DNA of 64,000 bases from Candidatus Homeothermus arabinoxylanisolvens (GTDB taxonomy: Bacteria > Bacteroidota > Bacteroidia > Bacteroidales > Muribaculaceae): the NCBI GenBank assembly GCA_001689405.1, contig LUJO01000049.1:62001-126000 (forward strand). Direction: 5' to 3'. Both the position numbers and the translations under genes were made by a program. Position 1 is the stretch's first letter. Every line of letters starts with the position of its first letter. The notes beneath the pieces were generated by a model. The model worked only from the letters and a program-made list of their open reading frames with translations. It was not told the origin of the DNA and did not search any database. Shown piece by piece: positions 15,219-24,538 of the stretch.

Positions 15219-16094
15219 TTATATACGTTCAAGCACGGTTTTTACTAGATCTTTTACCGCAGTCTTGTAGTTGGGCGAGGCTGTGGTGTTGACCCTGTTG
15301 GCTATTATGGAGCATACAGTCATGGCACGGTGACCCATGAGAAGTGCGAGGCCCTGCAGCGGTGCGCTCTCCATCTCATAGTTGGTTACGGGACGTCCCT
15401 GATAGCGGAATTGCTCTATGCGCGAGTTAAGGCCGGGGCTTGCAAGAGGCAGTCGGAGTTCGCGTCCCTGAGGTCCGTAGAAGCCGACCGCGCTTATCGT
15501 ACATCCTCTCACCATGTCGTCGCGTCCTATCTGCTCGACGAGCTCGTGGCAGGCTTTTACTACATATGGCGACGCAAGCTGCGGATTCCAGTCGACAAAA
15601 CTGCAGAACTCGCGCTCGAAGTCGAGGTCCGATACTTCATTACGGCCGGCGTAGTAATTGAGTACGCCGTCAAAACCTATAGAGCGTTCTGCAATGACCG
15701 GAGTGCCGAGTATAAGCTCCGGCTGGAGCGCGCCCGAAGTGCCTATGCGCACGAGTGTGAGAGTGCGGTGGCTCTCCTTTACCTCGCGGGTCTTGAAGTC
15801 GACGTTGGCGAGCGCATCAAGCTCGTTGAGCACGATGTCGATATTGTCGGGGCCGATACCGTGGCTCAGACACATTATGGGCTTCCCCTTATAGGTGCCG
15901 CCTATCGTGTGAAATTCACGTGACGACACTTCAAATGTCTTGGTGTCAAAGAACGAGGCCACCATGTCGACGCGGCCGGGATCGCCTACGAGTATTATGC
16001 GGTCGCACAGTTGTGCGGGCAGCAGATGCAGGTGGAATATCGAACCGTCGGGATTGATTATCATCTCCGAAGAACCTATTACTTTCTTTTCCAT
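15219..16094 (-). CDS. Nucleoside phosphorylase family protein (uridine phosphorylase-like)
   Basis: 291-aa PNP/UDP-family enzyme. Landmarks: IILVGDPGRVDMVASFFD, SHGIGPDNIDIVLNEL, LVRIGTSGALQPEL (phosphate/ribose site), VKACHELVEQ and NYEMESAPLQGLALLMGHRA (the conserved Glu-Met-Glu ribose motif). The resemblance is closest to uridine phosphorylases, so phosphorolysis of a pyrimidine nucleoside in salvage is likely, but a purine substrate cannot be excluded. It begins MEKKVIGSSEM. No TAnnTTTG box is evident in the 62 bases before it. It is immediately downstream of dprA on the same strand. Confidence 0.9.
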   Translation of the reverse strand: MEKKVIGSSEMIINPDGSIFHLHLLPAQLCDRIILVGDPGRVDMVASFFDTKTFEVSSREFHTIGGTYKGKPIMCLSHGIGPDNIDIVLNELDALANVDFKTREVKESHRTLTLVRIGTSGALQPELILGTPVIAERSIGFDGVLNYYAGRNEVSDLDFEREFCSFVDWNPQLASPYVVKACHELVEQIGRDDMVRGCTISAVGFYGPQGRELRLPLASPGLNSRIEQFRYQGRPVTNYEMESAPLQGLALLMGHRAMTVCSIIANRVNTTASPNYKTAVKDLVKTVLERI

Positions 16095-16156
16095 GAATTT
16101 CGGTTGTGTTTTGATGTTATTGATTAATATTAAAACGTATTGTTGTCAGGCTAAGT

Positions 16157-17254
16157 TTACACCGGCCTGTACTTTCCTCCGGGATAGGGCAGCACGAGAC
16201 CTTTGAACTCCATGTCTACAAGTATCGGAGTAAGCCGGTATACCGGTATGTCGAGGTCAACGCACATGCGGTTGAGCGAGCCTTCGCCGTGCTTGCCGAG
16301 ATACTCGATGATTGTTGCCTCGTCGGGAGTCAGTTCAAGCGGCAGTTCGGGCTGACTGCCCTCGGTTTCGCGCGTAGTCCAGCCCATAAGCCGTATCAGG
16401 TCATCGCCCGATGATATAAGCGCTGCCACATTGTCGCCTATGAGTTTGTTGCATCCTTGACTGAATTTGTCGCTCGTCCGTCCCGGAAGCGCCATTACGT
16501 CACGGTTGTATCCCGACGCAATTCCGGCGGTTATCAGAGCACCGCCCTTTTCGGCCGATTCCGCCACTACGATGCAGTCGCACAGGCCTGCCACTATGCG
16601 GTTGCGTGCCACGAAGTTGCCTTTGTGCAGAGCATCCTGCGACATGTAGTCAGATACCAGTGCTCCGCTGTTGCGTACTATCTCTACCGCCGCCGACCTG
16701 TGGGCTGCCGGATAAATTGTGTTCAGCCCGTGGGCGAGCACCGCTACCGTGGGCACCCCTGAATGCAGTGCCGCGCGGTGGGCGGCTATGTCTATGCCAT
16801 AGGCGAGGCCGCTTATTATAATTATGTCATCGAGTTTTTTCGCAAGTGTGTCGACCAGATTCATTACGAAGTCGACTCCGTAGGGGGTGGCGTGGCGTGT
16901 GCCGACTATGCTTATAGCTTTCGATGCGTTAAGATTGCAGTCGCCAAGCGTGTACAACATAATCGGTGCGTCATCGCATTCAGCAAGCCGTGCCGGAAAA
17001 TCCTTGTCGGTTATATATACCGGTTTTATGGAGTTCTGCGTTATGAAGTCAAGCTCTTTGGCCGCTTTCCCCAATATCTCTTGGCGGTAACTGTTGTCAA
17101 ACAGTTTGTTGCGGCAGCCTGCCATGGCCGACAGCTGCTGTTCGCCGGCCGCGAAGAAGCGCTCTTCGTCACCGATATGTGTCAACAGGGCTTCGGCAAG
17201 ACGCGGTGTCATGCCTCGTAATGAGGAAAATGCTATTTTGTGAAGGAGAGACAT
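16157..17254 (-). CDS. dprA: DNA-processing protein DprA
   Basis: Loads RecA onto incoming single-stranded DNA during transformation. 365 aa: an N-terminal SAM-like helical part (LRGMTPRLAEALL), a Rossmann domain with SIVGTRHATPYG, IISGLAYGIDIAAHRAAL, TVAVLAHGLNTIYPAAH, FVARNRIVAGL and EKGGALITAGIA, and a C-terminal winged-helix (VDLDIPVYRLTPILVDMEFKG). All DprA landmarks are present. It lies 12 bases downstream of the thioesterase gene and probably shares its promoter at 17676-17706. Confidence 0.95.
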   Translation of the reverse strand: MSLLHKIAFSSLRGMTPRLAEALLTHIGDEERFFAAGEQQLSAMAGCRNKLFDNSYRQEILGKAAKELDFITQNSIKPVYITDKDFPARLAECDDAPIMLYTLGDCNLNASKAISIVGTRHATPYGVDFVMNLVDTLAKKLDDIIIISGLAYGIDIAAHRAALHSGVPTVAVLAHGLNTIYPAAHRSAAVEIVRNSGALVSDYMSQDALHKGNFVARNRIVAGLCDCIVVAESAEKGGALITAGIASGYNRDVMALPGRTSDKFSQGCNKLIGDNVAALISSGDDLIRLMGWTTRETEGSQPELPLELTPDEATIIEYLGKHGEGSLNRMCVDLDIPVYRLTPILVDMEFKGLVLPYPGGKYRPV

Positions 17255-17266
17255 TGTCGTATAGTT

Positions 17267-17671
17267 TTATGTCAGGTATTCATGAAATGCCGACGCCAGT
17301 TCATCGCCCCGGGTAATACGTCCGTTAACGGTAGTCACACATGATACTATAGCTTCCACCGTTAATTTGCCCTCGGCGTTGTATATGTCCTGATGGAATA
17401 TGAACCGGGCTCCCTCACGCGATAAGTTCAGGCAGCTTGTGAAGCGTTCGCCGAGGCCGAGCGGGGTCTTGTAGGTTATCTCTACTTTGTTTAGTACCGG
17501 ATCGATGCCGCTTTCGTGCATTTTACGAAACGATATACCGGCCATCTCGCAGAATTCATGGCGTGTATGTTCAAGATAATGAAGATACACGGCGTTGTTT
17601 ACAATGCCTTCAGAGTCGACTTCGTAATCGCGTACCTTCATCGGGAGCTCAAAAATGTATTTTTTCTTCAT
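17267..17671 (-). CDS. YbgC/4HBT-type acyl-CoA thioesterase
   Basis: 134-aa single hot-dog domain. The motif VRDYEVDSEGIVNNAVYLHYLEHTRHEF corresponds to the family's D-x-D-x-x-G-x-V-N-N-x-x-Y active-site helix, with the first Asp replaced by Glu and the catalytic Asp kept. Further strand VEITYKTPLGLGERFT fits. It should hydrolyse acyl-CoA thioesters in the cytoplasm; substrate not readable. The ATG at 17671 is four bases after a -7 box (TACTTTTG-GGAT-ATG) whose -33 TTTG is 19 bases upstream, so the mRNA should be leaderless. It is first in an apparent operon with dprA and possibly the nucleoside phosphorylase. Confidence 0.88.
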   Translation of the reverse strand: MKKKYIFELPMKVRDYEVDSEGIVNNAVYLHYLEHTRHEFCEMAGISFRKMHESGIDPVLNKVEITYKTPLGLGERFTSCLNLSREGARFIFHQDIYNAEGKLTVEAIVSCVTTVNGRITRGDELASAFHEYLT

Positions 17672-17675
17672 ATCC

Positions 17676-17706
17676 CAAAAGTACTAAATAAAATTGTATT
17701 TTCAAA
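17676..17706 (-). promoter_or_regulatory. Promoter four bases before the thioesterase ATG
   Basis: Minus strand TTTG (17706-17703), 19-base spacer, TACTTTTG (17683-17676), GGAT, ATG. Both elements fit, giving a predicted leaderless transcript. Confidence 0.7.
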
Positions 17707-17788
17707 CTGTCATGCAGGCGTATGATATAAAAATGTCGGCTAAAAAAGTGTATATGATGATTAAATGTGATACTATTTATGCAATGTC

Positions 17789-17819
17789 TTGCGTTTTATA
17801 TATGTATGTATTATATTTG
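17789..17819 (+). promoter_or_regulatory. Promoter of the alpha-galactosidase gene
   Basis: TTG at 17789-17791, 20-base spacer, TATATTTG at 17812-17819; the ATG follows after 35 bases. Confidence 0.7.
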
Positions 17820-17854
17820 TAGTCACAAATAAACCATGATATTTTTTTACTAAC

Positions 17855-20065
17855 ATGAAATTAACCTATAAACATTTTGCGCTGTTATTTGCAGCATGCA
17901 TGGTGCCGGCCGGCGCTTTTGCCGAAATCGTTCACATTTCCACGCCCAAGACTTCGTTGGTTATAGATGCCAAGAAGGGCAAGGATGCTAAGTTTCTGTA
18001 CTATGGAAATAAGCTTTCCGGATCGGAAGTAGATGAACTGAAGAGCGCGGGAACCCCTAATCTGAGCGTTTACCCGTCATACGGCATGTCTACTGTTTCC
18101 GAGAGTGCTTTAAGCGCCGTTCACGCTGACGGCAACATGACTCTTGACTTGGTTGTCGACAAAGTGTCGAAGCATAAGGACGGTGACAGCGATGTCACTA
18201 CCGTAGCGTTGAAAGACAAGTACTATCCGTTCTTTGTAAACGTCAATTATCGTACATATCCCGATGAGGATGTTATTGAGACTTGGACTGAGATAAACCA
18301 TCAGGAGAAGGGCAAGGTAAACCTCACTCAGTTTGCTTCGGGCTATCTTCCCGTCCGCTATGGCGATGTATGGCTGTCGCAGCTCTACGGTTCATGGGCA
18401 AATGAAGGCCGGGTGGATGAGGCTCCGCTTAACCATGGCATGAAAGTGATAAAGAATAAGGACGGCGCTCGAAATTCTCATACATCGCACGGCGAGGTGA
18501 TGCTGTCGCTTGACGGAAAAGCACGCGAGAATGAAGGCCGTGTCATAGGTGCCGCATTATGCTACAGCGGTAACTACAAGCTGCGTTTTGATACCGATGA
18601 CTCTAACTATCATCACTTTTTTGCGGGCATCAACGAAGAAAATTCAGAGTATCATCTTCCCAAGAACGAGGTGTTTGCCACTCCTCCGCTGGCGCTCACA
18701 TATTCAGAGGAGGGTCTGAGCGGTGCAAGCCGTAATTTCCACAAGTGGGGCCGCAATCATAAATTGGCTCATGGCAATACTCCGCGTAAAATCCTGCTTA
18801 ACAGCTGGGAAGGCGTTTATTTCGATATAAATGAAGAGGGCATGGCCCAGATGATGGAGGATATCGCATCAATGGGCGGTGAGCTTTTTGTCATGGATGA
18901 CGGTTGGTTCGGAGTAAAATATCCCCGAAACAACGACTCGACTTCACTTGGCGACTGGACTGTAGATACCCGCAAATTGCCTTCAGGCATTCAGGGTCTT
19001 ATAGATACCGCAAAGAAAAACGGCATTAAGTTCGGTATATGGATTGAGCCGGAGATGACCAACACTCTTAGCGAACTTTACGAGGCTCATCCCGAGTATA
19101 TAATCAAACCTACCAACCGCGAGCCTAATCTCGGACGCGGCGGCACGCAGCTGGTGCTTGACTTGGGCAATCCTAAAGTACAGGATCTCGTGTTTCATGT
19201 CGTAGACACTCTTATGACAAAATACCCCGAACTCGACTATATCAAATGGGATGCAAACGCGCCTATAATGAATCACGGTTCGCAGTATCTTACCGCTGAC
19301 AATCAAAGCCATCTGTACATAGAATATCATCGCGGTTTCGAAAAGGTTCTTGACCGTATACGTGCCAAGTATCCCGATGTCACCATTCAGGCATGTGCAA
19401 GCGGTGGCGGACGTGCCAACTACGGCGTGCTTCCGTGGTTTGACGAGTTCTGGGTCAGCGACAATACCGATGCTCTTCAGCGAGTTTACATGCAGTGGGG
19501 AACAAGCTACTTCTTCCCGGCCATAGCCATGGCCTCGCACATAAGTGCCGCTCCCAACCATCAGACATTCCGTACCATTCCGTTAAAATATCGTATAGAT
19601 GTGGCCATGAGCGGACGTCTCGGTATGGAGATCCAGCCTAAAAACATGACCGATGAGGAGATTGCCATGTGCCGCAAGGCTATTGCCGAATACAAGGAAA
19701 TCAGACCTATAGTTCAGTTTGGCGACATATATCGCCTGTTGTCGCCCTACGACAAGAAGGGTGCCGCTTCACTGATGTATGTCACTCCCGAAAAGGACAA
19801 GGCCGTGTATTACTGGTGGAAAACCGAGACTTTTGCCAATCAGCAGTTGCCGCGGGTTGTCATGGCCGGTCTTGACCCCGACAAGAATTATAAGGTGCAT
19901 GAGCTTAACCGTATAGACAACAAGCCGCTTTCATATGAAGGAAAGTCGTTCAGCGGAAAATTCCTCATGTCCAACGGACTTGAAATGCCTCTTAAACATA
20001 ATGTCGATTACAACAAGCGTAACGATTATGCAAGTAGGGTATTGCTTCTGGAAGAGGTAAAATAG
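17855..20065 (+). CDS. GH36 alpha-galactosidase, secreted
   Basis: 736-aa exported glycoside hydrolase. A signal peptide (LLFAACMVPAGAFA) precedes an N-terminal beta-sandwich and a TIM barrel. The GH36 signature runs in order: FVMDDGWFG, GDWTVDTRKLP, KFGIWIEPEMT, YIKWDAN with nucleophile Asp466, ACASGGGRANYG and WVSDNTDALQR with acid/base Asp536, then the C-terminal beta domain. It should release terminal alpha-galactose from raffinose-family or galactomannan side chains in the periplasm. It is monocistronic: own promoter (17789-17819) and a strong terminator (20091-20118). No SusC/SusD pair is next to it, so it is not part of a classical PUL here. Confidence 0.95.
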   Translation: MKLTYKHFALLFAACMVPAGAFAEIVHISTPKTSLVIDAKKGKDAKFLYYGNKLSGSEVDELKSAGTPNLSVYPSYGMSTVSESALSAVHADGNMTLDLVVDKVSKHKDGDSDVTTVALKDKYYPFFVNVNYRTYPDEDVIETWTEINHQEKGKVNLTQFASGYLPVRYGDVWLSQLYGSWANEGRVDEAPLNHGMKVIKNKDGARNSHTSHGEVMLSLDGKARENEGRVIGAALCYSGNYKLRFDTDDSNYHHFFAGINEENSEYHLPKNEVFATPPLALTYSEEGLSGASRNFHKWGRNHKLAHGNTPRKILLNSWEGVYFDINEEGMAQMMEDIASMGGELFVMDDGWFGVKYPRNNDSTSLGDWTVDTRKLPSGIQGLIDTAKKNGIKFGIWIEPEMTNTLSELYEAHPEYIIKPTNREPNLGRGGTQLVLDLGNPKVQDLVFHVVDTLMTKYPELDYIKWDANAPIMNHGSQYLTADNQSHLYIEYHRGFEKVLDRIRAKYPDVTIQACASGGGRANYGVLPWFDEFWVSDNTDALQRVYMQWGTSYFFPAIAMASHISAAPNHQTFRTIPLKYRIDVAMSGRLGMEIQPKNMTDEEIAMCRKAIAEYKEIRPIVQFGDIYRLLSPYDKKGAASLMYVTPEKDKAVYYWWKTETFANQQLPRVVMAGLDPDKNYKVHELNRIDNKPLSYEGKSFSGKFLMSNGLEMPLKHNVDYNKRNDYASRVLLLEEVK

Positions 20066-20090
20066 TAAGGATAGATACATTTATTAAAAG

Positions 20091-20118
20091 AGGCGCGGTC
20101 TTTATACAGACTGCGCCT
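20091..20118 (+). terminator. Terminator after the alpha-galactosidase gene
   Basis: AGGCGCGGTC and GACTGCGCCT form a ten-pair stem with one G-U around an eight-base loop, followed by CCTTTGT. Confidence 0.75.
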
Positions 20119-20156
20119 CCTTTGTCAATAGACATGGGTATGTGAAATATATTTCG

Positions 20157-20164
20157 TAACTTTG
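20157..20164 (+). promoter_or_regulatory. -7 element of the 5'-nucleotidase gene
   Basis: TAACTTTG, full match, 37 bases before the ATG at 20202. No clear -33 element. Confidence 0.6.
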
Positions 20165-20201
20165 CATAAGTTTGTAGTGTACAGATAGATATTTTATTGC
20201 G

Positions 20202-21938
20202 ATGAATAAATGTTTTATAGCTGTTTTTGTTGCTCTTATATCGGGAATTATGTCTCTTAACGCGCGTCGCGTCGAGATAAATCTATTGCAGACAAGCGAT
20301 GTGCATGGCAATTATTTCCCGTACAATTTTATAACCGGAAAAAATGCCGCGGGCAGTCTGGCCCGCGTAAGTTCGGCTGTGAAAGAGGCCCGAAAAGAGT
20401 ATGGCGACAATGTCATACTTCTTGACAATGGCGACATATTGCAGGGTCAGCCGACCGTGTACTATTACAACTATGTGGATACGGTCGCTCCCCACGTGGC
20501 TTCGGCTGTCATGAACTATCTCCGTTATGATGCCGGCAATGTCGGTAATCATGACGTGGAGACAGGCCGTGCTATACTTGACCGTTGGAGTAAAGGCTGT
20601 GATATGCCGATACTCGGAGCCAATATCATAGATGTGTCGACGGGTGAACCGTATTTTAAACCGTATGAAGTCATAGAACGTGACGGAGTAAAGGTGGTTG
20701 TGCTGGGCATGCTGACTCCGGCCATACCCGCATGGTTGCCTGAATCGCTCTGGAAAGGTCTGCGGTTTGACGACATCGAGGCTACGGCAAGAAAGTGGAT
20801 GCCTGTCATAATGGAGAAGGAGGCGCCTGATTTAGTGGTCGGGCTTTTCCATGCCGGACAGGCCGGTAATGTGTTGGCGGGATATAAGGAGAACCCTTCG
20901 CTTGAAGTAGCGCGCAATGTACCGGGATTTGACGTAATACTCATGGGGCATGACCACCGGCGCGAGCGCAAGAGAGTCATAAATGTTGACGGCGATACGG
21001 TACTTGTCATGAATCCGGCCAATAACAGTGTAGTGCTTACCGACATAACCATGGCTTTTGATGTGGATGATACCGGTAAGGTGACCCGTAAACGTATTGA
21101 CGGAAAGTTGCGCCCGATGTCGGATTTTGATATCGATGCGGAGTTCATGGTTAAATTTTCGCCTTATATATCGGAGGTGAAAAGTTATGTCGAGGAGCCG
21201 GTAGGGCGTTTGACCGACTCCATTTCGACTCGTGACGCTTATTTTGGCCCGTCGGCATTTGTTGACTTCATACATAAACTGCAACTTGACATAACGGATG
21301 CCGACATATCATTTGCCGCTCCTATATCATATGACGCCAACATCTCGGCCGGCGAGATATATACCGGTGAGATGTTTAATCTCTACAAGTATGAGAACAT
21401 GCTCTATGTTATGGCGCTTACCGGCCGGGAGATTAAAGATTATCTTGAGTTCTCTTACGGATTGTGGGCCAATACCATGAAGTCGGAAAAAGACCACCTG
21501 CTCCTGTTTAAAGACTGTCCTGCCGATGGCGACGAGAGCAGGGCCATGCTTGCCAATCCGAGCTATAATTTTGACTCGGCGGCCGGTATAATATATGAGG
21601 TGGATGTAAGAAAACGCCCCGGACATCGCGTTAAGATTATAAGTATGGCCGATGGAAGCCGGTTTGATTACTCAAAGACGTATAAAGTGGCGTTGAACTC
21701 CTATCGCGGAAACGGAGGCGGCGAATTGCTTACCCGTGGTGCGGGCATACCGCATGACAAACTCTCATCGCGTATTGTATATTCAACCGACCGTGATCTG
21801 CGGCATTATCTTGCCGATTATATACGTAATAAGGGTGTGATAAGACCCGAAAAACTCAATCATTGGCGATTTGTCCCTGAAAAATATGTGGCTCCCGCGG
21901 TAAAACGTGATTATTTGATGCTATTCCCTGAAAAATAG
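20202..21938 (+). CDS. Secreted 5'-nucleotidase/2',3'-cyclic phosphodiesterase family
   Basis: 578-aa two-domain metallophosphatase. A signal peptide (CFIAVFVALISGIMSLNA) is followed by the calcineurin-like domain with all metal motifs: LQTSDVHG, LLDNGDILQG, GNVGNHDVE, VGLFHAGQ and LMGHDHR. The second half is the 5'-nucleotidase C-terminal substrate domain, with VALNSYRGNGGGEL near the end (conserved Asn and Gly-Gly-Gly). It should dephosphorylate nucleotides or cyclic nucleotides in the periplasm for salvage. Cys is scarce and no lipobox is present, so the mature protein is probably soluble. The neighbours are sugar hydrolases with their own promoters. Confidence 0.92.
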   Translation: MNKCFIAVFVALISGIMSLNARRVEINLLQTSDVHGNYFPYNFITGKNAAGSLARVSSAVKEARKEYGDNVILLDNGDILQGQPTVYYYNYVDTVAPHVASAVMNYLRYDAGNVGNHDVETGRAILDRWSKGCDMPILGANIIDVSTGEPYFKPYEVIERDGVKVVVLGMLTPAIPAWLPESLWKGLRFDDIEATARKWMPVIMEKEAPDLVVGLFHAGQAGNVLAGYKENPSLEVARNVPGFDVILMGHDHRRERKRVINVDGDTVLVMNPANNSVVLTDITMAFDVDDTGKVTRKRIDGKLRPMSDFDIDAEFMVKFSPYISEVKSYVEEPVGRLTDSISTRDAYFGPSAFVDFIHKLQLDITDADISFAAPISYDANISAGEIYTGEMFNLYKYENMLYVMALTGREIKDYLEFSYGLWANTMKSEKDHLLLFKDCPADGDESRAMLANPSYNFDSAAGIIYEVDVRKRPGHRVKIISMADGSRFDYSKTYKVALNSYRGNGGGELLTRGAGIPHDKLSSRIVYSTDRDLRHYLADYIRNKGVIRPEKLNHWRFVPEKYVAPAVKRDYLMLFPEK

Positions 21939-21947
21939 ATTGATTTC

Positions 21948-21978
21948 TTGTAAATTACAAATAAAAATGCTAAATTTG
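21948..21978 (+). promoter_or_regulatory. Promoter of the small sorting-domain-like gene
   Basis: TTG at 21948-21950, 20-base spacer, TAAATTTG at 21971-21978; the ATG follows after 37 bases. Confidence 0.7.
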
Positions 21979-22015
21979 TATTAGGCATTATTTAATTTGT
22001 CGGAAAAGAACGGGA

Positions 22016-22324
22016 ATGAAACGGTTCGTTTTTATCATCGCATTGGTTATGGCTTCGGTAGTATGTACACCGGAGGCTGTATATTCACAGACCGGCGATG
22101 GTGAAACGCTCTCTTCCGTTAACCGTACACCGTTGTTAAAAGCCGTGGCAAACGGCATAGAGATAACCGTACGTGACGGAGTGGCCCGACGCTTTTATAT
22201 CTACTCGATAACCGGGCAGGTTATCAAGTCGGTTGAGGTGGCCGAGTGTGTGACCGTGCAGTTGCCGCAAGGTTATTATATAGTCAAATGCAGCGACTGG
22301 GCAAAGAAGATTGTCGTACGTTGA
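22016..22324 (+). CDS. Small exported protein resembling a lone C-terminal sorting domain
   Basis: 102 aa. A signal peptide (MKRFVFIIALVMASVV to about Ala21) leaves a mature part of about 75 residues. That part reads like the beta-sandwich of type A Por/T9SS C-terminal domains: NGIEITVRDG, RRFYIYSITGQVIKSVEV (the usual Y-x-x-x-G-x-x-V core), then QLPQGYYIVKCSDWAKKIVVR, matching the L-x-x-G-x-Y-I-V-x...K-x-x-V/I end of such domains. Normally this is the tail of a much larger secreted protein; here there is no cargo domain. It has its own promoter, and the pullulanase gene is on the same strand 94 bases on. It may be a remnant of a larger gene or a genuine small protein. Confidence 0.7.
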   Translation: MKRFVFIIALVMASVVCTPEAVYSQTGDGETLSSVNRTPLLKAVANGIEITVRDGVARRFYIYSITGQVIKSVEVAECVTVQLPQGYYIVKCSDWAKKIVVR

Positions 22325-22418
22325 CATTTTTGTGACTTTCCGATATTTACATATGCCAGTTTTATACTGAATACTTTTTTAGAAGTTGTCTGATAGCATA
22401 TTTATTAATTTACAGAAA

Positions 22419-24440
22419 ATGAATTTAAATCTAATGAAGCTATGCGCAAGCGCATTAGCCGTGACCGCCGTGACATGTGGCGCCGAGCGGTTGCAGGCTA
22501 CGGGCAGTGATGCGGCTTACAGCACATTTGAAACCTATGATGGTGATGATCTTGAGTTGGTGGTTGATGCCAAGGGAACACATTTCGCGTTGTGGTCTCC
22601 CGAGGCTCAGGGCGCCGAAGTTCTTATTTATCCTACCGACCGTAACAGCGCGGCTGTCGACTCTCTTGTCATGACACGTGGCGACAAGGGTGTGTGGCGT
22701 GCATCGGTCCCCGAGAAACTCTATGGACGTTTCTATACATTTCGTATAAAGTACGACGGCAAGTGGCTTGCCGAGACCCCCGGTGTATGGGCTAAAGCTC
22801 TTGGCACCAACGGTGAGCGTGCTGCGATTATTGATTTCGATGCTACCGATCCCGAAGGCTGGGCCACGGATAAAGGACCTGCCATCAAGAGTATAAACGA
22901 TGCGGTCCTGTATGAGATGCATCACCGCGATTTTTCGGTACATCCGTCGTCGGGTATTGTCAACAAAGGTAAATTTCTTGCCCTTACAGAGGAGGGTACG
23001 GTGTCGTCCGCAGGCGACAAGACCGGCATAAATCACCTAAAAGAGCTCGGAATTACCCATGTACACATACTGCCGTCTTATGATTTCAACAGTGTCGACG
23101 AGACCCAGCTGCCGAGCAACCGTTATAACTGGGGCTATGATCCGGTCAACTATAATGCTCCCGAAGGAAGCTATTCGACCAATCCTGCCGATCCTGAAGC
23201 GCGTATAAGAGAGATGAAGGAGATGGTGAAGTCGCTCCACGACGCCGGTATAGGTGTTGTCATGGATGTGGTTTATAATCATACGGCCTTGAATGATGAC
23301 TCCAACTTCTCGCTCACGGCACCGGGCTATTATTACCGTCACCGTCCCGACGGTTCATACAGTGATGCTTCGGGTTGTGGCAATGAGACTGCTTCGGAGC
23401 GTGAGCAGATGCGCAATTTCATCGTGAATTCAGTAAAATACTGGGCGAAGGAGTATCATATCGACGGTTTCCGCTTTGACCTTATGGCCATACACGACAC
23501 AACGACTATGAATGATGTGGTGAAGGCTCTTAAGGAGGTGAATCCCGACATATTTGTATATGGTGAGGGCTGGACCGCCGGCGACTCTCCGCTTCCGGTC
23601 GGAGAGCGTGCATTGAAGGATAATGTTTCTGCCATGCCCGGCGTGGCGGTATTCAGCGATGACATCCGCGATGCTGTCAAGGGACACTATAGCGATGCGC
23701 GCGATCGTGGCTTCGCTACAGGCAAGCCCGGCAACGAGGAGACCGTAAAAATAGGCATAGTGGGGGCTACCGCACACCCGCAGGTCGACTACGCCAAAGG
23801 CAACAATTCCAAGAAACCTTATGCTCTGGCGCCCACACAGGTCATAAACTATGTGTCGTGTCATGATGACCTCATGTTGACCGATAAGCTGGCAAAGTCT
23901 ATGCCCGATGCCGACAAAGAGGCGCGTCAGCGTGCCGACAAGTTGGCCCAGACCATAATATTTACTTCGCAGGGCACCCCGTTTTTATTTGCCGGCGAGG
24001 AGATATTCCGCGACAAGAAGGGCGTGCACAACTCTTATAAGTCGCCTGACTCAATCAATGCCATCGACTGGACCCTCAAGCATGAGAACAGCGACATATA
24101 CAATTACTATCGCCAGCTGATAGCGCTGCGCAAGGCTCATCCGGCATTCCGTATGACTACAGCGGAGGATGTGGCGCGTCATCTTGTCTTTGACGATGTG
24201 AAAGGTGAGCCTAATCTTATATCGTACTCGCTGAAGGATCATGCCAACGGCGATGCGTGGAAGGAGATAAAGGTTATATTCAATGGCAGTGACGAGGTGA
24301 AGAAGGTCAAAATAAGTCGTGGCGAATGGCTTGTCGTGGCTCGTGACGGCCAACTGGAAGCCGAGGGCATGGGATACACCAAAGGCGGCATCGTGGAAGT
24401 GGCTCCACGCTCCGCTCTGATACTCGCCAAAGAAAAATAA
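22419..24440 (+). CDS. pulA: Type I pullulanase (GH13), exported
   Basis: Debranching enzyme that cleaves alpha-1,6 links in pullulan and branched starch or glycogen. Signal peptide (MKLCASALAVTAVTCG), a CBM48-like beta domain (FALWSPEAQGAEVLIYP), then the GH13 barrel. NRYNWGYDPVNYNAPEGSY is the type I pullulanase hallmark, followed by VVMDVVYNHT, GFRFDLMAIHD (nucleophile Asp354), VYGEGWT (acid Glu383) and SCHDDLMLTD. The C-terminal beta domain ends APRSALILAKEK. I start at the ATG at 22419 because the signal peptide begins there; an upstream ATG at 22386 would add 11 polar residues. No canonical -7 box is seen before it; transcription from the promoter at 21948 is possible. Followed by a strong terminator. 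Confidence 0.93.
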   Translation: MNLNLMKLCASALAVTAVTCGAERLQATGSDAAYSTFETYDGDDLELVVDAKGTHFALWSPEAQGAEVLIYPTDRNSAAVDSLVMTRGDKGVWRASVPEKLYGRFYTFRIKYDGKWLAETPGVWAKALGTNGERAAIIDFDATDPEGWATDKGPAIKSINDAVLYEMHHRDFSVHPSSGIVNKGKFLALTEEGTVSSAGDKTGINHLKELGITHVHILPSYDFNSVDETQLPSNRYNWGYDPVNYNAPEGSYSTNPADPEARIREMKEMVKSLHDAGIGVVMDVVYNHTALNDDSNFSLTAPGYYYRHRPDGSYSDASGCGNETASEREQMRNFIVNSVKYWAKEYHIDGFRFDLMAIHDTTTMNDVVKALKEVNPDIFVYGEGWTAGDSPLPVGERALKDNVSAMPGVAVFSDDIRDAVKGHYSDARDRGFATGKPGNEETVKIGIVGATAHPQVDYAKGNNSKKPYALAPTQVINYVSCHDDLMLTDKLAKSMPDADKEARQRADKLAQTIIFTSQGTPFLFAGEEIFRDKKGVHNSYKSPDSINAIDWTLKHENSDIYNYYRQLIALRKAHPAFRMTTAEDVARHLVFDDVKGEPNLISYSLKDHANGDAWKEIKVIFNGSDEVKKVKISRGEWLVVARDGQLEAEGMGYTKGGIVEVAPRSALILAKEK

Positions 24441-24483
24441 GACGATATATTGAAAATCCTCATATAGGAGGACTGATAAAATA

Positions 24484-24516
24484 AAGGGGGCGCCGAATAT
24501 CTGTCGGCGCCCCCTT
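24484..24516. terminator. Bidirectional terminator between pulA and trxB
   Basis: GGGGGCGCCGA (24486-24496) pairs with TCGGCGCCCCC (24504-24514): eleven pairs with a seven-base loop, extended by AA/TT on both sides. It sits between convergent genes and can serve both. Confidence 0.85.
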
Positions 24517-24538
24517 GTCGTATCTTGATCAGTACCAA

